Notes: generated by a model not told the origin, from the sequence alone. Shown: positions 21,785-32,978, counted from the first letter of the stretch. The stretch: DNA of 47,709 nucleotides from Sphaerosporella brunnea (GCA_008704415.1 VXIS01000350.1:1-47709); one strand, 5' to 3'. Numbers and translations are program-made.

Positions 21785-22798
21785 GTCCGAGTTGTCGTGG
21801 AGGCTGGACGCAAAAAAAGCTATCGAAGAGTTGTTGCGGTCGGTCGGTGTATTGAACCCCAGCGTGGTGGCCGGCGATGTTTGTCCCTTTATGCGAGTCT
21901 GGCGCCATCCGCCTCGGGCCCAGTGCGATCTCGAGGCGATGCTGCCCTCCGTTTGCGTAAGGGAGCGCCCAAGGCGGTTAAGAGTGGCCGTTTCTTACGC
22001 GGACGTTCGTCTTGTGCAAGTGCTGATTGGTTTCCATGTGCAGCAGCCATGCAGTAACGCCTGAACCAACCACAGTTGCGAGCGCGAGAGTACTTGAGTG
22101 GACGGATAGGTGTCCCCAATCGCAGCCTAGGTTCGTCGCCAAGTGACCCGGAAACTCGGGACGCCACGCGGCTGCCTCACCAAGATCACCAGATCGACGA
22201 CGCGGCCGCACAAAATCTGTAGGGTGGAGGTCAAGTCCATTTCGGTACCTGATATACCCCCCGCCATGATGCACTCTACGGGGGGCGCTATGACTGCAGA
22301 CTTGGATTGTGATTGCGACCGGCACGGACGAAAACCAGTGTCGCAGCTGGGCGGGCTCACCGAGCTCTCATATGAGAAGGTATTAATTACCTCAAAAAAA
22401 AAGTGTCAAACATTTCGATACTATACCAGAAAACCTAGGGTAGATCACTACCAGCGCGACACTATATTTGCAAAACTGTCATATTCTTTTCACTGAGTTA
22501 ACTCGGAATTCTTTTGTACCATTATCGTCGAGTTGAAAATATTGTTGCACTTTACCACCTGTTTCGATGACGAGGGCTCTTTGGAACCTTGGATTTGATA
22601 ACACATGTGATCCCGGTTGGTTTGGTTTAGAACGAGCGAAGTGCAGAGATGGCCAGCAGATTTCCTAGCGTGGGCGCGGATGCCCACCGAAGCCGTACAC
22701 ATGTATGTACAACACAACACAATACGACCAACTACCACGGAAACCCACCCGCCGGTTAGAAAGGTTAGAGTTAGAGTTAGGGGGCCCGGGGGGGTTAG
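21785..22798. other. Upstream region of the methyltransferase gene, no second gene supported
   Basis: Several short frames overlap on both strands but none resembles a known family. G-rich TTAGAG/TTAGGG-like units occur at 22755-22798, directly next to the left end of a TIR element. Confidence 0.35.
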
Positions 22799-23712
22799 GG
22801 CCCGTCTGGATTCGCGGTATTTAGGAGATAATGGTCATTTGGCCTAAATATCATTAGGAATGAAATGGGGGTGTGTTGCGAAATGAGCCCCGTCAGTATC
22901 GCTGTGATATCACCCGTCAACCACCGCCCACCCTGCCCGCTCACCCAAGCCAACAAACAGGACCGAGAAGCATGGCTGGCCAAGCATTGCAAGCCGAAAA
23001 AATACTTCCGCCGCCGAATTAAACCCCGATCCGACAGCCTTCAAGGGCCGTAAGACCCTGACATCGCGTTTCTTCCAGCTCAGGCTAGGGAAGGCGCCGT
23101 TGGCACCCACCATACCTGCACAAGACTGGACGACGGGAGGACGACAAATGCTGGTTCTGCACGAAGAAACCAGTCAGACAAGAGATCAGCTGTTCAAATC
23201 CTGGGCTCGATGGAAGAAGGACCAAGCGATACTGTGGAAGGCAGTGACTGAGGCTGCGAGGAAAAGTGAGGGCCCGACAGGGAGAAAGACCAACACGTTG
23301 TTCAAGGTCCTGTTGTCAGATGAGCGATGTACGGAAGCGGTGTTAGATTTCCTAAGCACACTAAAGTGGGGATATGGCCGGGCTAAGCCTAAGGGTGCTC
23401 TATGACATGTAACCTTTCACGGATTTCCTTGGTGCGCATGCTCTTCCCTTTGTCTTCTCTCCTTGGAAGTTTCAGCCCCAGAGTAGGACTCGAGCCTAGG
23501 GGCGTTATGTAGCTACTTCTATGTCATGGCCGCAGGCGGCCGAATACATTATGATTAAAAACAAAAAAAAAAACCACCCTGCCCGCTTCTACAAGAGACA
23601 ACCCCACCGCCCGGCTGCCGCCCCGTCTGCTCACTTCCTGCGGCCGAATTAGCGAAAATATTTTTTGGCCAAATGATCATTATCGCCTAAATACCACCAA
23701 TCCAGACGGGCC
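22799..23712. mobile_element. Non-autonomous TIR element, interrupted by a LINE copy
   Basis: Left end GGCCCGTCTGGATT at 22799 is mirrored at the right end (23699-23712). The inverted repeats extend ~46 bp with about four mismatches and include TATTTAGG and CATTTGGCC. Flanks read GTTAG and ATTAG, a possible short target duplication. Without the nested LINE the element would be ~270 bp. It has no transposase. Confidence 0.75.
22942..23573 (+). mobile_element. 5'-truncated Tad-like LINE copy with poly-A tail and 14-bp target duplication
   Basis: The sequence CCACCCTGCCCGCT occurs at 22928-22941 and again at 23574-23587, flanking this insert. The insert ends in an A-rich tail (23557-23573). It encodes the C-terminal end of a LINE polyprotein: FQLRLGKAP, then in another frame YLHKTGRREDDKCWFC (zinc-knuckle-like), then LLSDERCTEAVLDFL before a stop at 23402-23404. 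Frameshifts between these blocks show it is dead, as expected for a truncated copy. Confidence 0.85.
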
Positions 23713-24058
23713 ATTAGACATTAGGAATACCTAGGTTTTAGCGTTTAGGTCAGCTGGGAATATTATCAATTTTTATCGTGAAAATTGAGTAGTAACAAAA
23801 AGGTATTTTGTACCGTATTGACTCGGCTGTAAACTTCTGGCATTGGATTATTCTGGCATTGGTTTAGGGTTAGGGGTAATGAGGAATTTGCGCAAACGAG
23901 ATATCATATGATACACACATCGTAGAACTATGAGCACCACACAAACGGAAATATTTAGCATTGTACATCGTAATGCGAGACTCTACTCTATGTAAAGAAT
24001 GTCTGTTATCGATATTTCCAAAAACTTCCAAGCCAATCGCAAAAGGACATTCCCGCGT
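23713..24058. other. Spacer with a solo MITE end
   Basis: At 23811-23828 the sequence TACCGTATTGACTCGGCT equals the end of the complete MITE at 43712-43907, but no partner end is nearby, so it is a truncated copy. A short TTAGGGTTAGG-like patch lies near 23865-23877. The 3' region of the terpene synthase gene falls here. Confidence 0.6.
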
Positions 24059-25527
24059 TCAAAGTTGGATGACGACCTTCCCGCTTTCTCGCACCGGATT
24101 CTCTCCAAAGTACCTGGAGCAATTGTAGCTACACTAAGTCAGTTCACTCGCCTTAAAACGCAACAAAGAAGACATCGATCCCAACCTCCAATTTATGCTG
24201 CCAGTGCAAATATCCTTGCAGCCAAGCACAAGCCTCTGTACACTCGCATCAAGCTCAGTGTTCCCAGAGGGCAACGGCAAGCAGCGTTCAGCCTCTTCGA
24301 ACGCGGTGTGCGCTTTGCGGATCAGATCGACTGCGCGGTCCATCGCACCCTGGGCACTCATGCCGTCCTGGTATGCGAGAACACTAATAATGTTTCCAAC
24401 CTGTCCGGACGCCTTTTGATCGCAACCCGGGTTAGCTCGCCAGAGATTACTATTAGGGAAGGAATGCGAGGAGGATACATACCATTTCTGGGCCTAATGA
24501 CACTATGTCGTTGGACCTACATGAACGTCAGTAAGAGTGACGATATAGAGCCAACTTTGGAGGGGGTTAAGTACAGCATGACGATCTCGGTCGTTCTCTC
24601 CATGATTTCCTGCACTGCATCGTGCTCTATTATCGCTTGGGGGATATCTAAGCCGTAGCAATACCTAAAAGTCGTTTAGACTCATCAACCTACCCCACAT
24701 GAATGCAGAGATTACATACTCAATCAGTTCAATTGAGGGTCTCACACCTACCGTCAATCGACGGTTGGCACATTGTTCCGCAAGGGTCGGCATGCTTCCG
24801 TTCTGGCGCTCAGCCCACGCCGTAACGCTATCAATATACTCCCCGATCTCGTGTAGAAAGCGTTTGCGTGGCCCTGTCACAGGAAAATGCAAGTTATTAG
24901 CAAGAAAAACGGTCGCTATGCGGCAAGAGCCTAGTGGTTTACCTAGTGGGCATTTATTTGCAATTTTAGAAACTATCCTCGTTAAGCCGTTGGTGATGGG
25001 TTGTAGAGTCCCGGGTGCCAGGATGGGTTCCTTGTTGAGGATACTCTCGATGTGCCGTTTGGTCTCCTCTTGAAGCCGCTTGGGCCCATGGATGTCGGTA
25101 GTGAGGTCAAAGTTGTCGTCCCATTCGAAAATCTACCAGCACAGTGGCAAAGTCAGATCCGTTGGAACAAGATAGAGAGAAGGGAGAGTACCCAGGCTAG
25201 GTAGCAAGCCATGTCGGCGATCATCTCCTCATCCGCATCTGGATACATGCATTTCGCCAGAAGGCCAGGCTTGCCAGCCCGGGCTTTGGCGTGGGTTGAC
25301 TCGTTGGTAGTCCAGCTATAAACGATAGACTTAGCTTTTTTGATCCCTTCTTGTCAGTCTCTAGCCAACCTCTGTATCCACGCTTCGACGGCGTCGTTTA
25401 CACGCTCGCTGCAGTCACGGCTAGTCTCGTAACGCCAGCCGGGAAGGGCCTCATAAAGGTTTGGAAGGAGGAGCTTTTTGCCTCTGACTAGCGAAAGCGC
25501 CTTCTGTTGGGGTGTGCCAATGGTCAT
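24059..25527 (-). CDS. Class I terpene synthase (sesquiterpene-synthase-like), 343 aa
   Basis: Eight exons (minus): 25527-25370, 25315-25192, 25132-24943, 24873-24720, 24664-24575, 24516-24483, 24412-24186 and 24113-24059; the sum is 1032 nt in frame. Ionises a prenyl diphosphate and cyclises it. The Asp-rich metal motif is WDDNFD (D99-D103); the second metal motif is NDIVSLGPE (241-249), a perfect NDxxSxxxE, rebuilt by the 34-nt exon. ANRRLTVGVRPSIELIEY supplies the usual pyrophosphate-sensing Arg region, and the C-terminal RY pair (326-327) is present. Length fits fungal sesquiterpene synthases. The acceptor of exon 7 could also be at 24400, removing four residues. All catalytic motifs are intact, so an active enzyme is likely; substrate chain length and product cannot be read. 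Confidence 0.92.
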
Positions 25528-25622
25528 TTTGTGGATGTGTGAGAAGGTGCGGGTGCTTGGGATTGGTATTTGTCGGTTCACTGCAGGATTCGAGACGAGG
25601 TACTACGGGTATCATTCTTCTC

Positions 25623-25628
25623 TTTATA
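25623..25628 (-). promoter_or_regulatory. TATA box of the terpene synthase gene
   Basis: TATAAA on the minus strand about 95 bases upstream of the ATG at 25527. Confidence 0.5.
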
Positions 25629-26349
25629 GTGGCGCAGCGCTCCAATAGACCCTTCGGGCTAAGTTGCGGATGTAGCGGAAAGGAATGACCGCTATCAACG
25701 TCCGTGACAAGAGCAAAGCGCTGGCCTTTTTTGGGAACGTTCGTCTTCATCTTATTCCAAACCCGGTTGTCGAGACTCAGTCCCGTCCGCGCCTCTTACA
25801 GACCGAATTTCAAGGGTTGGTCGAGTGACTATCTATGCAACTGCACAATTCGGGCCCGCAAATTTTCAACATGTCGACGCGGGCCGCGGGGAACGAAAGC
25901 GAACTGCCCACTGTACTGTCGGTAAATATCCGGCTGAATTCGGTCTCTCATCGAAAAACGGCAGATAACACTGCGACCACGGACTTTCACCAGAGTTGTT
26001 GACATGGCAGCTGCGTATGTACGGTCCGTCCGCATATACAGAGCCAAGCATTGCCCGGTGAGTAGCCCGCTCAGCGACAGCACATCAGGCCCCACAACTC
26101 ACCGGCTGCGCACCGCGGACTTGGTTCCCCGACTGGGAACATGCTTGAGTGTTCTGACTGGATACGTCCCCGATTCTGTGACTGTATTCGACTCCAGTAT
26201 TCTAAAGGCCCCTCTTGTCACTACACGGGCATACCTCGACTCAATGCGCTAGCGCCTCGGGTTATCCGTTGATATGCCTTTCCCAACGGCCTGGTTCAAT
26301 CACAGAGCTAGTATGCATGGGCTCAAATAGACCTGACGGGACTGGTCAG
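25629..26349. other. Intergenic stretch, no gene supported
   Basis: Lies between the terpene synthase promoter and a TIR element. No recognisable coding or RNA feature. Confidence 0.35.
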
Positions 26350-26893
26350 TAGGGGTGTTCACGACCCCGGAATTCAGCCGAATTCAACAGAATTCGGCAC
26401 CTCCATCAAATCAAATAGCCGCCTAAGCGCGCGAATTCTTGAAGTAGCTCCAGAGCCGTTTTAACTACAAATTCTTGGACGAAACCCTGAACTCCAACTA
26501 ACCCAAACAGCCACGCAAAAAAAAAAAAACCCCTAAAAAAAATCATCGCCAACCACAACCCCCGCGATGTCTGCAACCAACGAGAATACTGCCCCGGAAA
26601 ATGAATCCCCTACTGCAGCAGCTCAAAGAAGAAAAAATAATTAAATCGGCTCCGAAGCTTTCCAACATCAACTGGGCTTCTAATCCTGAGTACACACTCC
26701 GACTTGTCCAGCATTGCACGGAAAATTGCGCAGTGGCAGCCTCTTCTACGATTCGTCCACATCGAATGGAAAGAGGCTCAAAAACTACATGTCACAGCTA
26801 ATCAGCATCAGGACGTAGTCGAATTCTGCAGGGATCTAGGCGCGAATTCAGCCGAAAATCCGTGTTGTAAATTTAGGGTCGTGAACACCGCTA
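26350..26893. mobile_element. Relic TIR element, hAT-like ends
   Basis: The left end TAGGGGTGTTCACGACCC (26350-26367) is mirrored by GGGTCGTGAACACCGCTA at the right (26876-26893). Both ends are followed by GAATTC-rich subterminal repeats. The interior has a broken frame starting near 26566 and a tryptophan-containing block (NINWASNPEYTLRLV) that may be a degenerate DNA-binding domain. No matching 8-bp duplication is left, so it is old. Confidence 0.6.
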
Positions 26894-27061
26894 GTAGCTA
26901 ACGCCGCAAGGACACAGAGAAATAGTACCTGCTATATTGACGGAAGCCAACGCTGGCAGATCACATCTCTTGATCAAGGAACTTATAGGCTACATAAGAC
27001 GTTTTGCTTTCACCTTTTTGAGTTAGCATACAGACTCTAACTAATCCCGAATAAAGTTCTA

Positions 27062-27559
27062 CAATGCCCGTCTGCCCGACCGGTTTTAACTACCCGCACC
27101 ACAACAAAATAACTCGCGAAGAAAACAATAACGCGTCAAAAAAAAAAAAAAGAAGAAGAAGAGGTGGTGGGTGGAGAAGAGGCTGCTCCGGGAAGCCGCG
27201 GGGAAGTGCCAGAACGTGAATGAGTACAATTTGAGCATTCTCTATCTACAAAATGGTCTGCAGTTCCGCACATTGTGGCCTTCCCCTCTACAGCGAGAAC
27301 ACCGTTGGACCCGATCCGGGACATAGAGAGCACAAATAAAAGCAGCGCGGCGTGCACGCTGTTCCCCCGCTGTAAGAGGTGCCGTTGGGAGATGGCCTCA
27401 CGGCGACGGCACAGAGATGCGGACACCTTGCAATAATTCTCTTCTCTCAGCCACAGACTGGCATTATGGACTTTTCTCTTGACGCGTTATTTTGTTGTGG
27501 TGCGGGTATTTAAAACTGGTCGGGCATCATAAAACATAATAAGCGCCAGACGGGCATTG
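27062..27559. mobile_element. 498-bp TA-flanked TIR element
   Basis: Begins CAATGCCCGTCTG after TA (27060-27061) and ends with CAGACGGGCATTG before TA (27560-27561). A second internal inverted block (CCCGCACCACAACAAAATAA and its complement) extends the terminal repeats to about 80 bp with gaps. No transposase; contains an A-run followed by (GAA)n near 27138-27162. Confidence 0.7.
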
Positions 27560-27584
27560 TAGACCTTTACTCCATGGGATATTA

Positions 27585-27931
27585 AGGGCGCGTTTGGACG
27601 CCGGCTTGGACCACGATACGGGGCGCTAGATCATGGTCGCAACGAGAACATGATTTCGCGGATTCGGTGACTGTCTGGTTGCATCACAACTTGGTTCCGC
27701 GGACCATGGTTCTCAAGGGTCCTGACGATTCTAAAAAAAAATAGAATCTACCTCCGCGCGGACCACGATTCGACCGCCACCACAAGCACCCGCAGTGGTA
27801 GAATCATGACTGTGGTCGCACGCTGTTTGGCTCGCGGGCAAATGACGTTTGCGCAACCGTAGTTTCACCTCCTCAATCATGGTTTCTCTGAATCACAGTT
27901 TACCCGACCACGGGCGTCCAAACGCACCCTA
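27585..27931. mobile_element. ~347-bp MITE with GGGYGCGTTTGGACG ends
   Basis: The left end AGGGCGCGTTTGGACG is mirrored by CGTCCAAACGCACCCT at the right end. The ends are near-perfect over ~17 bp and the interior has several degenerate inverted GACCACGATT-type blocks. No coding capacity. Target duplication unclear. Confidence 0.65.
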
Positions 27932-28917
27932 AACGTTCGCTCTATCTATAATGATGTGTAGATGCTCACGTGCAGTTAATTGTGTGCGCACGTGGTGCGC
28001 TATCTACTGTCTGCTGGGCCTAGCGTGTAAAAGTTGCTTGCTCAACCCTCCGGCAGCTTCCTGTAGGGTCAAAACGTGTTAGCATGTGTGTTTTTTCAAG
28101 CCGGTCATTCATTGATCTCGGAGGGTCTTACAGACACAAAGTCCTTGAGCTAGAAGGTGAGCTGAGAAGCAGGGCTGATAGTTGGTGCCGGTGAGCTGGG
28201 GCGACGCTGTGATAACCACATCGAAAATGCGCCAAGTTTAAGAAGTCAAGAATCTCCAGTTGTGCTCCCTTGAATTCAGCTGCCTTTGAAAAGAGCGGAA
28301 AGTTAGAATGGGGGCATGCATCCCAGATGGAAAGTTGGGCCGTTGTCCCACCGACCTATCCATCGTTTGATGCTATAACTATATCGCGGCATATAGTCAC
28401 GGCGCAGGATGTCATCAGCCAATCTGCCGCTTCTACAAAGCCGGTTTATCAGTTCAAGCTGTCCCAGGTTTTGCAGGAACGAGGACGAACTCCTAAATCC
28501 AGGATAACAACTGAGGGTCTTTCTTCCTGGGAATGAGAAAGCTTACTGGGCCACTACGATCTTTTCCGAAAGTATAAAAAGCGAGCGGCAGTGATCTGCC
28601 AAATTTTAGTTGTCGTGGGTGCCGTGGGGAGTTGATGAAATAGGTTCTTCACCCAGGCAACGAGAAGAAGTGGCGGCGGCATTATTATGCGGATGCCCTT
28701 GTGCCTGGAGGGGCAAACTCTAATGTGACTTTTATACACTGGAACACCTTAAGCTGCCACTGCATGCAAAAGGCGGTGGCTATATTTGGTGGTGTTATCA
28801 TCCTCACGAAAATTATCGAACTAGTGGCGGGTTTATTTTTGTTCCCTATGTACCCGCTCCATCGCGATATCGATCAATCCAGGACCCCCGCTCCACAAAG
28901 GCGCTATCCAAAAATCA
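27932..28917. other. Upstream region of monooxygenase A, no gene supported
   Basis: One 88-codon frame (28270-28536, plus) has no family resemblance. The last few hundred bases presumably carry the promoter of the gene starting at 28918. Confidence 0.35.
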
Positions 28918-30290
28918 ATGCCGCATCCTACCAACCTCCACACAAAGCCAGTTCTAATCATAGGGGCTGGAATTGCTGGGCTGGCCCTTGCCCAGGCGCT
29001 GAAAGAAGTACGTTTTTATTTACATCGCAGCAAACCTTGGTTGATGGAATATGGTAGATTGGTGTCCCCTTTCTCGTTTTCGAGCGGGATACAGCGGCCA
29101 ACAGCCGACTCCAAGGCTGGGCTCTTACGATCCATTTCGGCCTCCCCGAGCTGCTTTCTCTGTTGCCCCCAGCCGTGAGCGCGCACATCGACTCTACCCA
29201 GGTAAACCCGGCCTTAGCATATGACAGAAGCGACTCTATTCTCATCAATCTTGCCGACTGCGGGGTCAAGTGGCGGCTGCCACCTGGTTCAGGCACCAGG
29301 AAGCGGGTGTCGCGGGATCGCTTCCGAAAGCTCCTGATGGACGGATTGACAGATAATATTCTCTGGGGGAAGACCTTTGTCGATTTCACCGCCCCCAGAG
29401 ACAGCGAGACTGTGACAGCCGTATTCAGCGACGGATCCTCATATGAAGGCCTGCTTCTGGTCGGTGTCGATGGCGCGACATCCAAAGTCCGTTCATTGCT
29501 TTATAGCCTTGAGAGCTTCCCCCCGACCCCTATCCCAATTACGTTTCTGGGTACCTCATTGCATGTCACTGGGCCCCAGATACGTCCTGTGCTCGACTTG
29601 GATCCTGTGCTCTTTCAAGGTTGCCACCCGCAGTCAGCAACATGGATGTGGTTTTCAGTGATGGATAGTCCCTCGACCAACGGAACAGCGTCGCTCCCGT
29701 ACGATGAACAGGTATGGAGAGTACAGCTCTGCCTATCTTGGCCCTCACCTGGCGATGAGGAGATTCCAGGTACAGATGCAGAGAGGGTCCAGATGATGCG
29801 CCGGAAATCGCTAGACTTTGAACCAAGATTGAAGGCAATCTTCCATGAAGCCTTACCTGACGACCATGGGCCTGTGCTGCGGATTGAGCTGGCCGACTGG
29901 TGCTTGCCATCGCAGAGGAATATGGAGCAGGGTGGTAGGGTCACTTTGGCCGGCGGCGCCGCCCACACGATGGTCATGTGTGCGTTCTCCTTGTTCGTGA
30001 AATTCCCCAGTTCCAACACTTACAAGCTGGTTGTAGATCGCGGGGAGGGCTTTAATCATGCCATCGTCGACGATTATAAGCTTGTAGCAGCGATCAAGAG
30101 GATTTACGATCCCACACTTTCGGAGAGGGACTTAGCGAGGGCCCGTGAGCAGGCGATCGATGAATATGAGTTCGAAGTGTCGGCGAGGGGAAGTAGTGCC
30201 GTGGCGATGTGCCGAGAGGCGTGTTTTGACGTGCACCAGTGGGAAAAGTTGGATGAGAACTCTGCTGTAAGGAAGAAGAGGGTTTTGTGA
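28918..30290 (+). CDS. FAD-dependent monooxygenase A (group A flavin hydroxylase)
   Basis: Three exons: 28918-29007, 29058-29979 and 30037-30290; 421 aa. Expected to use NAD(P)H and O2 to hydroxylate or epoxidise a small substrate. The N-terminal FAD-binding GAGIAG is at 16-21 (VLIIGAGIAGLAL). After the first intron come ERDTAANSRLQGW and LTIHFGLPELLSLLPP, typical of fungal members. Splicing the second intron (57 nt, T|GTGCGT...TTGTAG) restores LAGGAAHTMVMYRGEGFNHA, the second FAD motif (usual GDAAH is GGAAH here). Unspliced, this intron stays open in frame and adds 19 residues. The gene converges with monooxygenase B: the two stops are only ~41 bp apart, so their 3' UTRs should overlap. Confidence 0.88.
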
Positions 30291-30331
30291 TTGTTTGGTC
30301 AACTTAGCATACAATTCTGAAGAATGGGAAA

Positions 30332-31809
30332 CTACGAGAGAGACCGGTTCTCCACAACAGCGACAGTGTGTATGAGCATCTTCTCAGCTCTCTCCCATTC
30401 CGCTTCACAGCCGCCGTCCTCCATTAGCCACTCACAGCTCTGGCCCAGTTCTATCCCTATCTCCTCCTCTGTCTTTTCCTTATATCCCGGGAGCAGAAAT
30501 CCATAAATAAATCCATTCTTCAAAGACCTCTCGGCAACGCTCTGCGCAAAAGGTCGCCTGATATCATCATAAACCCGCAGAACGGCCTCCAAATTCTCTT
30601 TTTGGGCGACGGGATGGGCCAACAGCTTCCAAAGGATAAAGGCGTCTTCCATTCCCTGGCCACCACCTAGCCCCTGATGCGGCGTCATTGCGTGCGCAGC
30701 ATCCCCAACCAGAGCCGTGCGGGCACCAACAAAAGTTGGCAAAGGCTCCACAACATGGATCGCCCAACGTGACGCCCTCTCCGTGGCGCCCAAAAGACTG
30801 ACCAGATCAGGCTCCCAGCCTTCAAAAAATCGTGATATCTCACTTGCAGGGACATCAGCCACCCAGGCCCCGTCAAAAGCACGACGGTGGTCAGCTGGGA
30901 TGTTATCGTATGCCGTGATTTGGATCTGCTCGCCCATACTGTTTGATGTCACATGGCGCCCGGTTCCGCACCACTATTTTTTTTACACCTATAAGCATGA
31001 TTTTTTCCTCGGGCGGGGGGGGGAGGGGGGAGGGTGCGAAAAGGTGTGCTGACAATTTTGAAGCCAGAAAGGCCTATGTGCTCGGGTGGCAACATCTCCT
31101 TCGGACAGCTCATGCGATATGCGAATTGGCCGCTGAAACGCGGCTCTCCGTAGAAGGAATCACCCGCGAACAGTGTCTTGCGCACCCGGGAGTGCACGCC
31201 GTCGGCTCCAATAAGGAGGTCGGCAGTTGCGGTCGTACCGTCGCTGAAATGTAGTGTGACCTCTGACGAGGATGCCGCGTAAGCGCGCAAATGCTTGCTG
31301 GTGTGCACGGTGCAGGTCGCCGGATTGAGTTTGCTAGAGAGGAATTCCAGCAAGACGGCACGCGGCAGGACATGTGGCCCGAAAGTGAGCCCGAAGAAGT
31401 CGTGCGCTGTTACGAGATGATCGGATTTCCGTAATACGGGACCGCGGACTGACACATTGTTAGCACACCGGAGAGAGAGAGTGCGAAACGCGAGGAAGGT
31501 GAGCGACTGGAAGACCAATTCGGGGGTTTGATTCCAAACTGGTAACAATCCTGAGAGATACTGTGGACTTCGTCCAGGATGTCCCAGTATCTCTTCCAGA
31601 CGGCAATTCCGGCACCGATAGCCCGGACCTCAGCTTTGGCTTCGTAGACGGAAACTGAAACCGCCGAGGCTTTGGAAAGGAAGGAGGCAAGCGTGAACCC
31701 GGCGATGCCGCCACCGCTTGGAACTCTTTAGCAGTGAGTATGCATACAGGGACTGGATATGGACGTACCAGATGGCTATGTGGAATTTTGCGGGGCTTCC
31801 AGAGTCCAT
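30332..31809 (-). CDS. FAD-dependent monooxygenase B (salicylate-hydroxylase-like)
   Basis: Four exons proposed (minus): 31809-31769, 31716-~31490, 31448-31054 and 30973-30332; about 434 aa. The 41-nt first exon plus second exon gives the Rossmann motif FHIAICGGGIAGFTL. Later come VYEAKAEVRAIGAGI, ADLLIGADGVHSRVRK (DG motif), then WCGTGRHVTSNS after an 80-nt intron, and LVGDAAHAMTPHQGLGGG (GD motif). The end of exon 2 is uncertain. The acceptor at 31448 has a clear GCTAAC branch, but the only donor in the right phase near the expected place gives a 41-nt intron (GTTTCG), and other choices lose ~20 residues. A 1000-bp transposon lies 168 bp upstream of the ATG. Likely an aromatic-ring or enol hydroxylase of the cluster. 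Confidence 0.82.
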
Positions 31810-31976
31810 TTTAGCTTTGATAGTGATAGTGTTGGTGCTTCAAATTCCTCGATCGTGGGGTCGGGGGGCGGGGGGGGGGGGGGGTTCTAAAATAGCCTTG
31901 ACATTACACACTTGTCGTCCGATAAATGTTCACCTGTCAAGCTACGATTATTTTTTACTAGATGTTGAAGAAACTA

Positions 31977-32976
31977 TCCCCCGCAGTGTTAAAAGCGCTG
32001 AATACACCTACGTCACGCTAAAGTCTTAAATAATGAAGCGTCCATTCGCCCATTACCCTTATTATATACGACTTTTTACTCCCGTACCTCCCTCTGGGGC
32101 CAAACTTACTTCCATACCCCCCAAATTACCGTACCCCCTGTGGATGAGTGAGTGAGAATTTGTGATCACTTGCATTGCCTGTGAGAGTTCATGGTTCATG
32201 ATCTACCGTGACTCCCTCAGGCTGTCGCCGCCGCCGGTCCCCAGCAACCCAGCTATTGATAGCATGGGTCATAGCTCTCTTGCAACAAGCACAACACTCT
32301 GCTCGGAGCTATGACGTCTAGCTTAGCAGTTTTTCGTTACAGAAAGCTTGTGCACCAGCAGATATAGTCGCTATACCGTCGAACCTATCTGTAAAGCCTA
32401 TCAGGACACAGCAGTGCCCTGTTGGAATGCTTGCGCCGTCATATACGCAGAGGGAAAGGCGATTCGATGACAAAAGTCTACAGCTCTCGCTCAGAGTTTG
32501 AAAGTGAACTGTATCCAACAATGTGAGCTACTATCCACCAGAATTTATCGTGAGAATGGCAAGCGTAAGGGTGATATTCGTCGCCCTAAGTAAAAAGGCA
32601 AGCGGTTCCTGGTGCACTTCCCCTAATCCCCAATCGCCGTCCCCCGCGCTACTTCAACCGCAAGGAGATAGTTAGATCATTATGTATCAAAGTGCAGAAG
32701 GCGGCTCACTTATTTTGGTACAATGTATGATAGTTCAAGTGGACTTTACTGCTGCGAAATAAATATGGGTGGAACGTATGTATGAAGGAGCGACGATGCG
32801 GGTGTTTTCACTCACACACTCACAGGGGGGTACGGTAGTAAGAGTAAAAGTTGAGGGGTACGAAAGAGAGTTTGGTCCCGGAGGGGGGTATGGGAGTAGA
32901 AATCTGTATTATATAATCTCTTTCCACATAACTAGTGTGATGAAGGTATATTCGGCGCTTTTGACACTGCGGGGTA
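31977..32976. mobile_element. 1000-bp TA-flanked TIR element, copy 1 of the TCCCCCGCAG family
   Basis: TA at 31975-31976 and 32977-32978 flank ends TCCCCCGCAGTGT and TACCCCGCAGTGT (right end read on the complement). Terminal inverted homology continues with gaps for about 190 bp, including CTCCCGTACCTCCCTC-like and GTGAGTGAG blocks. No transposase frame, so it is non-autonomous. Mismatches between ends show it is older than copy 2 at 44311-45370. Confidence 0.8.
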
Positions 32977-32978
32977 TA

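Noticed and set aside
21588..22325. Minus frames upstream of the methyltransferase ATG as extra exons
   Set aside because: No splice pair joins them to family-like sequence, and the protein already has a typical length.
23999..24658. 219-codon plus frame
   Set aside because: It is the complement of terpene synthase exons and introns, whose minus-strand model has intact catalytic motifs.
28270..28536. 88-codon plus frame before monooxygenase A
   Set aside because: No family resemblance and no supporting splice link to the downstream gene.
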